A DNA stretch of 64,000 bases, taken from positions 51,652 through 115,651 of the forward strand of contig NZ_RZRU01000020.1 in assembly GCF_003997495.1 (NCBI RefSeq), read 5' to 3'. Positions 1 to 7,480 of this stretch are shown in pieces (position 1 is the stretch's first letter; each line of letters starts with the position of its first letter). The notes below the pieces were generated by a model that ran no database searches, was not told the origin of the DNA, and worked only from the letters and a program-made list of their open reading frames with translations. The stretch comes from Mesorhizobium sp. M7A.F.Ca.US.008.03.1.1 (GTDB lineage Bacteria; Pseudomonadota; Alphaproteobacteria; Rhizobiales; Rhizobiaceae). The position numbers and the translations under genes were made by a program.

Positions 1-236
1 TCGCTTTGCCCAACATGTTCCCCTTGTCCGGCATGGGATTTCGGCGGAGCTCCAGCGGTGATACTGCACCAGCAGTCGCATTTTTGCGCGTGCTGGGCGA
101 GCGATGAGAGAGTGCATGATGCACCGGAGTAATCCTGCTCCCCGACGCTGATCTCCGATTGAAGAATTAACCCGTCCTTCAGGGGGGCTGCATAGGCTGC
201 GGACAAGCAGGAGTAAGCAAGCTGACCCGTCCAGCC

Positions 237-2138
237 TTGGAAAAAGAAGATCCGCTGGAGGCGAGAATCCTTCAGGACCAGCTCGCTGATCTGAGGGCAG
301 GCCTTTTCGTCTCAATGCCGATAAGCATTGTGCTGTCCGGGCTGATTTTGACCGTGCAGGCCCTTTCCGGGAACGGTCTTGCTGGCGCGGCCTGGTTTTC
401 GGTCGTTAATGCGATAAATGCCGCCCGCCTTGCACTCGCCCGTCATCAGCTGAAGGAACCCGGAGTCCAGGATGATCTGACACGGGTTTGGCTGCGGCTT
501 CGCTGGTTTGGCAGGCTTGCTCTTCTGGCGGGATTCACCTGGTCATTCCTTGCCGTCCTAACGGCTGGATACACGACGTCTCAAGCATCGCTGCATCTAA
601 TAATTCTGGCGGGCATTTCAGCTGGCGCGGTCACGTACGGCAGCTCATATGCTGCGGCAGCGATATGCTTCATCACACCGCCACTCCTCATTGCCGCCGC
701 ATGTTTGCTGACGAAGGGAGCCCCGGAAAACTACATTCTGGCTTTTGCCGTCCTGCTTTTCGAGGGCGGCCTGGTTCGATCCTCGTTCGTTGGACAAGCG
801 CGCTTCCGTGACGCGAGCCGCCTGAGACATCAAGCCGAGCGGCTTGCCGCGGAAATGGAGCGCAATTCCAGGGAGGACCATCTTACCGCGCTCCTCAACA
901 GGCGGGGCCTCGAACATGCAATCGATCAGTTTGAGAACACCGATGGACCCTTTGTGGCCATGCTGATTGATCTGGACGGGTTCAAATCTGTCAACGATAC
1001 CTACGGTCACAGAACGGGTGACGAGCTGCTTGCCAGGATCGCCCGCCGAATAGAGGAAGAAGCACCGGAGGGCTCAACGCTCGCCCGCATCGGTGGGGAT
1101 GAATTCGTGCTGGTTTTTTCTTCGCGAAAGAATTCTCCTTCTCCCACCAATCTCGCGTCCAATCTCATAGCCAAGCTTGCTCGCCCCTATCCTGGGATCG
1201 CATCAGTCCGCATTGGAGCGTCTATAGGAATCTACTTGGCTGAAAACCCCGGACTAACGGAAATGTTGTTGCGGGCCGACATCGCCCTTTACACAGCTAA
1301 GCGCCGCGGCAGGAATGAATTTTGTCTGTTCGATGCCGAGCTAGCCCGGGAGTTGCAACGCCGCCAGTCAATCGAACGCGATCTTCATTCGGCGATAACG
1401 ATGAGAAGCTTGGTCGCTTGGTTTCAGCCAATCGTAAGACTCGAAACTGAAGCCGTCGTCAGTTTTGAAGCCTTGCTAAGATGGTCTCACCCGCTTCACG
1501 GTCCCATTTCTCCGCCCGAGATCATGACAGCGGCACGCGAAACTGGAATGCTTCAGCTGCTAACTCAAACGGTATTCGCCGACTGTTGCGCTCTTATCGA
1601 GGGCTTGGTCAAAGCTGACCGTCGTGATGTTCGTGTGGCGATGAATGTTTCACCGTGCGAGTTGGAAGCTGGCGATATTGACGAGATGATTCTTAATGGT
1701 CTGGCGGCAAAAGACCTCCCTGCAACGATGTTCGACATCGAGATTACCGAAGAAGCCCCAGTGGATCCGGACAGAGTGGATGAAAAGCTCGCCCGGCTTT
1801 CACATGCTGGCATTTCTATCGCGCTCGATGACTTCGGCACCGGTTTTTCGACGTTGGCATCGCTCAAGGACAGTCGGATCAGGAAGGTGAAAATAGATCA
1901 GGGCTTCGTTCGCGGCTTAGCCAAGTCCCGGGAGAATCGGCTGCTTGTCAAAGCGGTGATTGATCTTGGTAGGACGCTCGGGATCGAGGTCATGGCCGAG
2001 GGCGTTGAAACAGAGGCAGATCGGCAAACTCTGTACAAGCTTGGCTGCAGAACCGCGCAGGGCTTCCTGTTCTCTAAGGCAGTGCCTCTCCATTTGGCAC
2101 TTGATTCGGTAGTAAAAGAGCACGCGAAGGAGTTGTGA
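237..2138 (+). CDS. Membrane-anchored GGDEF-EAL cyclic-di-GMP protein
   Basis: This is a 633-residue protein that should make and/or break cyclic di-GMP at the inner membrane. The first ~205 residues hold about six hydrophobic segments with no recognised sensor family. A GGDEF domain follows, with an intact GGDEF at residues 286-290 and the usual DxDxFKxVND-type motif near 240. An EAL domain follows, with EAL at 411-413, DDFGTGFS from 531, and later KIDQGFV and EGVET. Both active sites therefore look complete. The inhibitory RxxD site normally found just before GGDEF is absent. The start is a TTG; no better ATG lies upstream in frame. The gene sits in the lower-G+C left part of the window that I interpret as an integrated element. 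Confidence 0.9.
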   Translation: MEKEDPLEARILQDQLADLRAGLFVSMPISIVLSGLILTVQALSGNGLAGAAWFSVVNAINAARLALARHQLKEPGVQDDLTRVWLRLRWFGRLALLAGFTWSFLAVLTAGYTTSQASLHLIILAGISAGAVTYGSSYAAAAICFITPPLLIAAACLLTKGAPENYILAFAVLLFEGGLVRSSFVGQARFRDASRLRHQAERLAAEMERNSREDHLTALLNRRGLEHAIDQFENTDGPFVAMLIDLDGFKSVNDTYGHRTGDELLARIARRIEEEAPEGSTLARIGGDEFVLVFSSRKNSPSPTNLASNLIAKLARPYPGIASVRIGASIGIYLAENPGLTEMLLRADIALYTAKRRGRNEFCLFDAELARELQRRQSIERDLHSAITMRSLVAWFQPIVRLETEAVVSFEALLRWSHPLHGPISPPEIMTAARETGMLQLLTQTVFADCCALIEGLVKADRRDVRVAMNVSPCELEAGDIDEMILNGLAAKDLPATMFDIEITEEAPVDPDRVDEKLARLSHAGISIALDDFGTGFSTLASLKDSRIRKVKIDQGFVRGLAKSRENRLLVKAVIDLGRTLGIEVMAEGVETEADRQTLYKLGCRTAQGFLFSKAVPLHLALDSVVKEHAKEL

Positions 2139-2979
2139 CCGGCCTCTCCGTCCGTGCTGCTCGCGGAACTTTCATGTGGGGTGGACCTGACGCGCGAAAG
2201 CCGTTTCGGACGGTAGAGTTATTACGGGGGCGAAACTGAGCACGTGGTTTGGATAGCAGCAATCCGGTCCACCGGCGCACATGCAGCGGCTTCATACAAG
2301 CGTTCAAGTTGCGAGATGAGCTTGAGTGAACGACGTCGGAGAATTGCGTCCTTTGGACGCTGGTTTCGCGGTTCCCGTAGGATTCGATTACGGGAAGCGT
2401 TCTTGGCTGCTTCTCGGCTCAGCGCTCATCGGGATGAACAACGTACCCGCGGTCAAGGTCTTCGCGACCTCAACCCAGTCACCATCCCGCAACAGCAGCG
2501 GTCGGGTCCTGATCAAGCGCTCAGCCTCAGCACAGGTGCTGGAGCAACGGTAGAGCGCGGAAAACGTGTATCGGAATGCGCTGGCTCACCATAGGAAGCT
2601 GCCACGGCATGTCGAATGTCCCCAGGGGGCGGACCGTTCCCTTGCATTTGTCTCGATGACGGGCTCTCAAAGCTAAAGCCAAGAGAGCTTTATAAAAATC
2701 GCACCCGATCGGCTGCGCAACGACGACCAGCTGAGGCCCGATCGGGTGCTAAGGTCGTGCCAAAAAAGGCGCGTCACTGTCGCATTTCTAGCCGGCTTGC
2801 GATCGGACGTCATCTCTTGGCGATCGCTGCCCCTTCTCTCAAATGCGCTTAGCGGCGCCGATGGCGAATAGCGCAAGCTTTTCCACCCGTTTCTACTCCA
2901 CTACCGAGACTCGTCACCAACCTCCTTTTATTCGCTTCCATATGGCCCATCCTGTCTCCAATCGAGGAGGAGCGCGAAC
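2139..2979. other. Gene-free stretch, no convincing coding sequence
   Basis: About 840 bases follow the GGDEF-EAL gene with only short overlapping open frames whose translations are Arg/Ser-rich and resemble no family I know. The one clear structure is a perfect 12-bp inverted repeat at 2701-2712 and 2738-2749, listed separately. Together with its position next to an integrase this looks like decayed mobile-element DNA, but I could not recognise a specific transposase remnant. Confidence 0.5.
2701..2749. repeat. Perfect 12-bp inverted repeat with 25-nt loop
   Basis: The arm GCACCCGATCGG at 2701-2712 is exactly reverse-complemented at 2738-2749. There is no T-run after either arm, so it is not a typical intrinsic terminator. 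It could be a protein-binding site, a structured RNA or a relic of a mobile element. Confidence 0.6.
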
Positions 2980-3267
2980 ATGGGCCAAGCCGTAGAACGT
3001 CTCAGTCTCGGGAATTCTTCTGCTCGCCAAACTGCCGTTGTCGCCGGCACCATATTTGGCAGGGTGACAGTGCACGACAAGATATCAGGCGTTCTTGTCT
3101 GGGCTGAACTATGCTTGCAAGCCATAACCCAAAAATCGCCGATCCCTTTGAATTCGAGCCGGATGAATGGGTGTTTCAAAATTTTTGGCGGTTTTAGGCA
3201 GAACCCTCCGATGGCCCGCGTACCGGTCAAGCTTCGTGAGCACTTTAGGTTCGTCGATCAGGCATAG
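2980..3267 (+). CDS. Possible small hypothetical protein (95 aa)
   Basis: An ATG at 2980 is preceded by a very good ribosome-binding site, GAGGAGGAG, about 8 bases upstream. That is the main reason to list it. The 95-residue translation has no domain, signal peptide or family I recognise, and its codon use is not typical of the neighbouring chromosome. It may be a genuine cargo gene, a truncated gene or chance. Low confidence. Confidence 0.25.
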   Translation: MGQAVERLSLGNSSARQTAVVAGTIFGRVTVHDKISGVLVWAELCLQAITQKSPIPLNSSRMNGCFKIFGGFRQNPPMARVPVKLREHFRFVDQA

Positions 3268-3278
3268 GTTTCTTTCCC

Positions 3279-3614
3279 ATGCCACATGCTGGCCGTTTGC
3301 CTAGTTCGGAAGCCCTCGAGAGGCGTTGCTCGTCTTGGTATGGCGTCGCCCCTTTTTCCGATCCATCGGCCACGGAGCTAGAATGGTGTCTAGCTGTTGC
3401 CGCCTACTTGGTCATCCGGCATGGAGATGCCTATATACCGACCTTCGAAAGGCTGGAATACGAGGTCGAACAAATGCGGCGGAAGCTCGGAAATCGCGAG
3501 CGAGCGCAGCGCGTGCTGGCCACGCTCAACCTAAATGGCTCGGACAGCTGGAGCCGTGAGGTTGGTTCTCAAGGCCTGGATGGCGCCGCAATCACATTCG
3601 CCCGGGCGGGGTAA
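3279..3614 (+). CDS. Small hypothetical protein (111 aa) next to integrase
   Basis: The 111-residue product is soluble and has a plausible charged, helix-forming middle (around AYLVIRHGDAYIPTFERLE and an RRKLGNRERAQRVLATL-like stretch at residues 42-83). That makes real coding likely, but I do not recognise the family. It runs towards the integrase gene and overlaps its 3' end by about 23 bases tail to tail. It is probably cargo of the integrated element. Confidence 0.5.
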   Translation: MPHAGRLPSSEALERRCSSWYGVAPFSDPSATELEWCLAVAAYLVIRHGDAYIPTFERLEYEVEQMRRKLGNRERAQRVLATLNLNGSDSWSREVGSQGLDGAAITFARAG

Positions 3615-4914
3615 AAGCGATTTTTTGGAGCCACTCGCGCTTTTGCGCTAACGAAGGTCCCGCGCCGTATTTGGGCCGGATCCATTTGTGGCCCATCAGA
3701 GAAGCAATTACCTTCTCCGGCGCCTCAACTGCCGTCAGCCGGTCCTCGAAAGTGTGTCGCAGGCTATAAAGACTATGCTCGGAAGTCGGCAGAAGTTCCT
3801 TGCTGGCGAGCACCTTGTTGACGAGCGCTGAAAGTGACGCGGCCTTGTCGCGATAACGAGGAAAGCCGTCCGGATGGAGCTTGATGGCTGCAAGTGCGCC
3901 GCCAACCAAGGGAATGTCACGGGCTGAATGACCGGTCTTCAAGCGACGGCCATTGGGGCGCACCCGCACATGCGGGATTTCTCGATCGAGGTGGATTGTT
4001 TCGGTGGTGAGGTTTGCCGCTTCAGAAAGCCTGAGTCCGGTATCGGCAATCACATAGATTAGATGGCGGGCTTCGTCATTGAGTCCGTCGAGCGCGCCTT
4101 CAGCGAGTATCTTCTCCTGAATGAACTCCGCTGTGAACGCAGCGCGTTGCCCGGGGACGGCGCCGGAAAGACGCAGGTTTCGAAAAACCGGCTCCAGCTT
4201 GAGCTGGTGAGTCAGATCGACGACGCGCAGCATTTTCGAAACATGGCCGATGTCCTTGTTGGCCGTACCGATATCAAGTCCATCCTCAACGATCCGCTTT
4301 TGCCACCACTCGCGGAACGCGATTGCGTCGTCCCGAGTGAGGCTTGCGATCTCCTTGTCGCCAATGACTCCAACCAGATTGGCAACTGCGCGCTTTTTGG
4401 GGTTACGCCATTTCTTGATTTGGTTGGGCGACATGGTCAGCAAGTTCTGTTGCTCGATCGTCTCGAATTCCTTGATAAGACCGCTCAGGCGGACCGCTGG
4501 CCGCTTCTCCCCACCCATGACGGCCGAGACGTCCTGCGCGTCCTCGATCGATTTTTTGTCGAGGAGCAGCTTGATACGGGCCATGAGTTCGTCGAGCGGC
4601 CCCGCTGCTAGTTCCTCGTTAGTGCGATAGGCCAATCCAAATGACCGCGCGCGCTTCCTCGCGGCTTCGAAACGCAGCCCCGCCTCGGCGGATTGGCCTT
4701 CCCGCAGTCTACGCCAATACGCCTCCAGCCCCGCGCCGAGGCTTTGCACTGCATCTCGCGCCCGTACACCGCGGGGATCGTCAGCCACGGCGACGCCCGT
4801 GGAAATGCGTACTAGGCAGCGGCGATCAAACGCCGCGAATTCCTTCGGCACCCTGCGGACGAGATACCAGATGCCTTCACGTTTATGCGGCTTTGGCGCT
4901 GCGGAACGTCGCAT
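3592..4914 (-). CDS. Tyrosine-type site-specific integrase
   Basis: This is a 440-residue phage-type integrase. The N-terminus (HKREGIWYLVRRVPKEF) is of the kind found in rhizobial island integrases. The C-terminal catalytic domain shows R295 (DTGLRLSEA), K326, R386 (LRHTF), H409 (MGHK) and the nucleophile Y416. The first histidine of the usual HxLRH box is a tyrosine here (Y383). The gene starts 115 bases from the 3' end of tRNA-Ser and reads away from it. This is the classic layout of an element integrated into the 3' part of a tRNA gene, with the element extending to the left. The ATG has a modest AGAGAAAG ribosome-binding site. Confidence 0.93.
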   Translation of the reverse strand: MRRSAAPKPHKREGIWYLVRRVPKEFAAFDRRCLVRISTGVAVADDPRGVRARDAVQSLGAGLEAYWRRLREGQSAEAGLRFEAARKRARSFGLAYRTNEELAAGPLDELMARIKLLLDKKSIEDAQDVSAVMGGEKRPAVRLSGLIKEFETIEQQNLLTMSPNQIKKWRNPKKRAVANLVGVIGDKEIASLTRDDAIAFREWWQKRIVEDGLDIGTANKDIGHVSKMLRVVDLTHQLKLEPVFRNLRLSGAVPGQRAAFTAEFIQEKILAEGALDGLNDEARHLIYVIADTGLRLSEAANLTTETIHLDREIPHVRVRPNGRRLKTGHSARDIPLVGGALAAIKLHPDGFPRYRDKAASLSALVNKVLASKELLPTSEHSLYSLRHTFEDRLTAVEAPEKVIASLMGHKWIRPKYGAGPSLAQKREWLQKIAFTPPGRM

Positions 4915-4927
4915 TATCTTTCTCTAA

Positions 4928-4950
4928 TGTTACACAGTTTGTTACACAGT
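4928..4950. repeat. Tandem direct repeat in integrase promoter region
   Basis: TGTTACACAGT occurs twice, at 4928-4938 and 4940-4950, with a 12-base period, between the integrase start and the tRNA-Ser 3' end. Direct repeats in this place are typical of integrase arm-type sites or excisionase/regulator sites. That role is inferred from position only. Confidence 0.55.
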
Positions 4951-5028
4951 CTAAGATATGTTTCGCTTCGTGCTGGTCAAGCGCAACAAGGAAGCTTTTG
5001 AAAGGAAAGGATTTTTATGGAAGCTAAA

Positions 5029-5060
5029 TGGCGGAGAGGGAGGGATTCGAACCCCCGATG
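5029..5060. other. Presumed attachment site (attR/attL) in tRNA 3' end
   Basis: The 3' portion of tRNA-Ser (T-arm through CCA) is where tyrosine integrases of this kind recombine and where the tRNA is kept whole after integration. I see no second copy of this segment inside the window, so the far attachment site would lie beyond position 1. Exact core borders cannot be set from one end. Confidence 0.45.
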
Positions 5061-5118
5061 GGCTTGCACCCATGCCGCATTTCGAGTGCGGTGCATTCGA
5101 CCACTCTGCCACCTCTCC
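5029..5118 (-). tRNA. tRNA-Ser(CGA)
   Basis: Read on the minus strand this is a 90-nt tRNA with acceptor stem GGAGAGG/CCTCTCC, discriminator G and an encoded CCA at 5031-5029. It has a TTCGAATC T-loop, a long variable arm (class II tRNA) and an anticodon loop CTCGAAA giving anticodon CGA, which reads UCG serine codons. Its 3' half abuts the integrase gene and is the presumed attachment site. Confidence 0.97.
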
Positions 5119-5368
5119 GCGGTCATGGTCGGCCGTTGCCGGCGCGGCGCACTAGATAACGGCTGAACGGGCAGGTTACAAGGCCAATCCGTCAGTTATT
5201 TGGCTTGCCGGGCAAGCAGCGGATTCGCGACGGTTCAGCTGCGGCGAGGCCTGGGTAGATCGGTGACCAGTCATGCATCCTTGCCTCGACGACGGTGATG
5301 CTGTGCAGTCGTGCCGACACGCTCGATCCTTCGGCCGCCAACAACAGTCCCGACAACAGCTGTTTGCC

Positions 5369-5397
5369 TTGACTCGCACTCAACCTTCGGTTAGGGA
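5369..5397 (+). promoter_or_regulatory. Possible rplU-rpmA promoter
   Basis: CTTGACT (-35 core TTGACT at 5369-5374) is followed after 17 bases by TAGGGA at 5392-5397. The -35 fits the rhizobial CTTGAC consensus well but the -10 is poor. Placement upstream of the L21 leader makes sense. Confidence 0.3.
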
Positions 5398-5471
5398 CAG
5401 CGCGCAATCGGCGTGGAGGGTTCTTCCGCGCCGCTTGTTTTTTGAACCCGCAGACTGACAAAAAGACGGCT

Positions 5472-5490
5472 GAACCGCCAGAGGCGGTTC
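5472..5490 (+). promoter_or_regulatory. Hairpin in the L21 mRNA leader
   Basis: GAACCGCC, loop AGA, GGCGGTTC forms a perfect 8-bp stem 32 bases before the rplU ATG. There is no T-run, so it is a leader structure rather than a terminator. It might serve ribosomal-protein autoregulation or mRNA protection; this is inference. Confidence 0.45.
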
Positions 5491-5522
5491 ATCAAGGCCG
5501 ACCGAACAGCGAAAGGCAAAAA

Positions 5523-6203
5523 ATGTTCGCAGTCATTAAAACGGGTGGCAAGCAGTATCGCGTTGCCGCCAACGATCTCCTGAAGATCGAAAAAGTCGAA
5601 GCCGCTGTCGGCGATATGGTCGAGATCGGCCATGTTCTGGCACATGGCGAAGGCGAGAATGTCACGTTCGGCGCGCCGTTCGTCGACGGCGCGGTGGTCA
5701 CCGCCGAAGTCGTCGAGCAGGGCAAGAACCGCACCGTCATCGCCTTCAAGAAGCGCCGCCGGCAGAATTCGCGCCGCAAGATCGGCCATCGCCAGCTTTT
5801 GACCACCGTGCGGATCTCCGAGATCCTGCTGGGTGGCGCCAAGCCGACGAAGACGGCGGCGGTCAAGGCGCCGAAGAAGGTGAAGGCCGAGGCCGCCACC
5901 GAGGTGCAGGCGGAAGCCGCGCCGAAGAAGGAGCCCAAGGCCAAGGCAGCCGAGACAAAGGCAGCCGAGACCGCGGCAGCACCGCTGTTCAAGGCGCCGA
6001 AGGGCGAGCCGGACGATCTGACCGTGATCAAGGGCATCGGCCCGGTGGCAGCCAAGGATCTCAACGAGCAGGGCATCATCACCTTCGCGCAGCTCGCCAA
6101 GCTGACCGACAAGGATGTCGCCAAGATCGACGAGCACATGCCCTTCAGCGCCGACCAGATCAAGGACTGGCGCGAGCAGGCCAAGGAATTGGCTGCGAAG
6201 TAA
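5523..6203 (+). CDS. rplU: 50S ribosomal protein L21 with C-terminal helix-hairpin-helix tail
   Basis: The first ~102 residues are ribosomal protein bL21 (MFAVIKTGGKQYRV, then KKRRRQNSRRKIGHRQ), a 23S rRNA-binding protein of the large subunit. The protein is 226 residues, about twice the usual length. Residues 103-163 are an Ala/Lys/Glu-rich linker. From residue 164 comes a compact module with a DLTVIKGIG core typical of helix-hairpin-helix folds. Long L21 tails are known in rhizobia. I chose the ATG at 5523 because it gives the canonical N-terminus. rpmA follows as usual. The tail resembles that of the LivG-like protein at 38850-40406. Confidence 0.95.
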   Translation: MFAVIKTGGKQYRVAANDLLKIEKVEAAVGDMVEIGHVLAHGEGENVTFGAPFVDGAVVTAEVVEQGKNRTVIAFKKRRRQNSRRKIGHRQLLTTVRISEILLGGAKPTKTAAVKAPKKVKAEAATEVQAEAAPKKEPKAKAAETKAAETAAAPLFKAPKGEPDDLTVIKGIGPVAAKDLNEQGIITFAQLAKLTDKDVAKIDEHMPFSADQIKDWREQAKELAAK

Positions 6204-6300
6204 TTTTCTGGCGATTAGGTCGCCGGATCGGACTTGAAACGGAACGCGAACGCGTTCATAAGGCCTTTTAGGCGCCTTGCGGCGCAACGGAGTTAGTTAG

Positions 6301-6570
6301 ATGGCACACAAGAAAGCTGGCGGCTCGTCGCGCAACGGTCGCGACTCGCATTCCAAGCGTCTGGGCGTGAAGAAGTTCGGCGGCGAAGCCGTCATCCCGG
6401 GCAACATCATCATTCGTCAACGCGGCACCACGTGGCATCCCGGCGTCAATGTCGGCATGGGCACGGACCATACGCTTTTTGCGCTCGAGACCGGCGCCGT
6501 GACGTTCAACAAAAAAGCCAACGGCCGAACCTACGTATCGGTCAACCCGATTGCCAAAGCCGCGGAGTAG
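6301..6570 (+). CDS. rpmA: 50S ribosomal protein L27
   Basis: The 89-residue product begins MAHKKAGGSSRNGRDS and continues with the KFGGEAVIPGNIIIRQRGT core of bL27, whose N-terminal tail reaches the peptidyl-transferase centre. There is no extra N-terminal propeptide, as in most proteobacteria. It is cotranscribed with rplU and followed by a strong terminator at 6639-6669. Confidence 0.98.
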   Translation: MAHKKAGGSSRNGRDSHSKRLGVKKFGGEAVIPGNIIIRQRGTTWHPGVNVGMGTDHTLFALETGAVTFNKKANGRTYVSVNPIAKAAE

Positions 6571-6638
6571 CCGGTTCCGCACTAGAACACCGGCGCCCAT
6601 CTCGGGAACCGGTGTCTGGCAAAGCCAGGAAAAGGATC

Positions 6639-6669
6639 AGGGGAGATGGGTTTCCATCTCCCCTTTTTC
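6639..6669 (+). terminator. Intrinsic terminator after rpmA
   Basis: AGGGGAGATGG, loop GTTT, CCATCTCCCCT makes an 11-bp perfect stem (6639-6664) followed by TTTTCT. It separates the ribosomal operon from the acetyltransferase gene at 6691. Confidence 0.85.
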
Positions 6670-6690
6670 TTGTGCCTGGAGGACTTTCAA

Positions 6691-7278
6691 ATGGTTGCCG
6701 AAGCGGAAGACTCAGAAGACGAAAGTTACGCGATAGACTGCCCGGTGCTGGTCACCGAGCGGCTGGTGATGCGGGCGCCTCACGAAGGCGATGTCGCGCA
6801 ACTGGTCGAACTTGCCGACAACCGTCATGTCGCCGAAATGCTGGCACGCATGCCGCACCCCTATGGCGAGGCCGAGGCGCGCTCTTTCCTGGCCATGACC
6901 AAGTCGCGCCGGGCCGGCATTGCTTATGCCCTGACGCTGGCCGGCACCGACACGTTTGTCGGTTGCGCCGGCCTCAACACCACCGATCGCGGGCTGGAGC
7001 TCGGTTACTGGATCGGCGAGCCGTACTGGAAGAAGGGCTATGCGACCGAGGCGGCGCACGCGCTGGTCGATCTCGCCTTCCAGAGGACGTCGATCCAGGT
7101 TCTGCATGCCTCGACGCGGGTCATCAATCCGGCCTCGCGCCGCGTCATCCACAAATGCGGGTTCCAATATGCCGGCCAGGGCATGCTGAACTCGATCGTC
7201 GCCGGCCAGGTGCCGGTCGAGCGCTACCGGCTCGACAGGAAGACGTGGACGAGCCTGCGGAACTGGGTGCATTTTTGA
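6691..7278 (+). CDS. GNAT family N-acetyltransferase (RimJ/RimL type)
   Basis: This is a 195-residue GNAT protein. It starts with the TERLVMRAPHEGD block seen in RimJ/RimL-like acetyltransferases, has an acetyl-CoA region around LELGYWIGEPYWKKGYATEA, and ends with the NPASRRVIHKCGF block. The substrate is not predictable. I chose the ATG at 6691 because GGAGGAC lies 6 bases upstream and because earlier in-frame codons fall inside the rpmA terminator. A GNAT gene between rpmA and obgE is the usual rhizobial order. Confidence 0.9.
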   Translation: MVAEAEDSEDESYAIDCPVLVTERLVMRAPHEGDVAQLVELADNRHVAEMLARMPHPYGEAEARSFLAMTKSRRAGIAYALTLAGTDTFVGCAGLNTTDRGLELGYWIGEPYWKKGYATEAAHALVDLAFQRTSIQVLHASTRVINPASRRVIHKCGFQYAGQGMLNSIVAGQVPVERYRLDRKTWTSLRNWVHF

Positions 7279-7424
7279 TGTGTGCCGATATTCAGGTGAG
7301 GCCGGCCTGCAAACGCTGATTTTCTGCGCTTCCAGTGCTCACGTACTTTTAAGTACGCTCCGCTCCGGTTCTCGAAAACCAGCGTTTTCGGCTCGGCCTG
7401 ACCTGAATCTCGACACACCTCGGC
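7279..7424. repeat. ~145-bp imperfect palindromic element
   Basis: Two arms of about 65 bases mirror each other around a perfect centre, CGTACTT TT AAGTACG. The outer ends GTGTGCCGATATTCAGGT and ACCTGAATCTCGACACAC match as reverse complements with one or two changes, and the inner parts match with more. It fills the gap between two convergent genes. It looks like a non-autonomous palindromic repeat (rhizobial RIME/MITE-like). Transcribed, it would form one long hairpin. Confidence 0.75.
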
Positions 7425-7480
7425 GCTGAGCTTTGGTCAAAGTCAAAGGTTGGGAAAAAGATTGCAGGACAAATCTGGGG

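Larger units (their letters stand above)
5119..5522. other. Intergenic region and rplU leader
   Basis: About 400 bases separate tRNA-Ser from the L21 start codon. They hold a possible promoter near 5369-5397 and a tight hairpin at 5472-5490 (both listed). The open frames here on either strand overlap these signals, and their products match nothing I know. An in-frame extension of rplU back to 5442 exists but is not typical of L21. Confidence 0.5.

Noticed and set aside
2244..2594. Candidate gene in the gap after the GGDEF-EAL gene
   Set aside because: Several overlapping frames, no ribosome-binding site, Arg/Ser-rich products and no family resemblance.
4063..4611. Plus-strand frame opposite the integrase
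   Set aside because: It lies wholly within the integrase gene, whose catalytic motifs are clear on the minus strand.
5442..5522. N-terminal extension of L21 by 27 residues
   Set aside because: L21 starts with MFAVIKTGGKQ; the extension overlaps the leader hairpin and has no conserved residues.
5391..6287. Minus-strand frame opposite rplU
   Set aside because: Leu/Arg/Gly-rich mirror of the L21 Ala/Lys tail; no signals.
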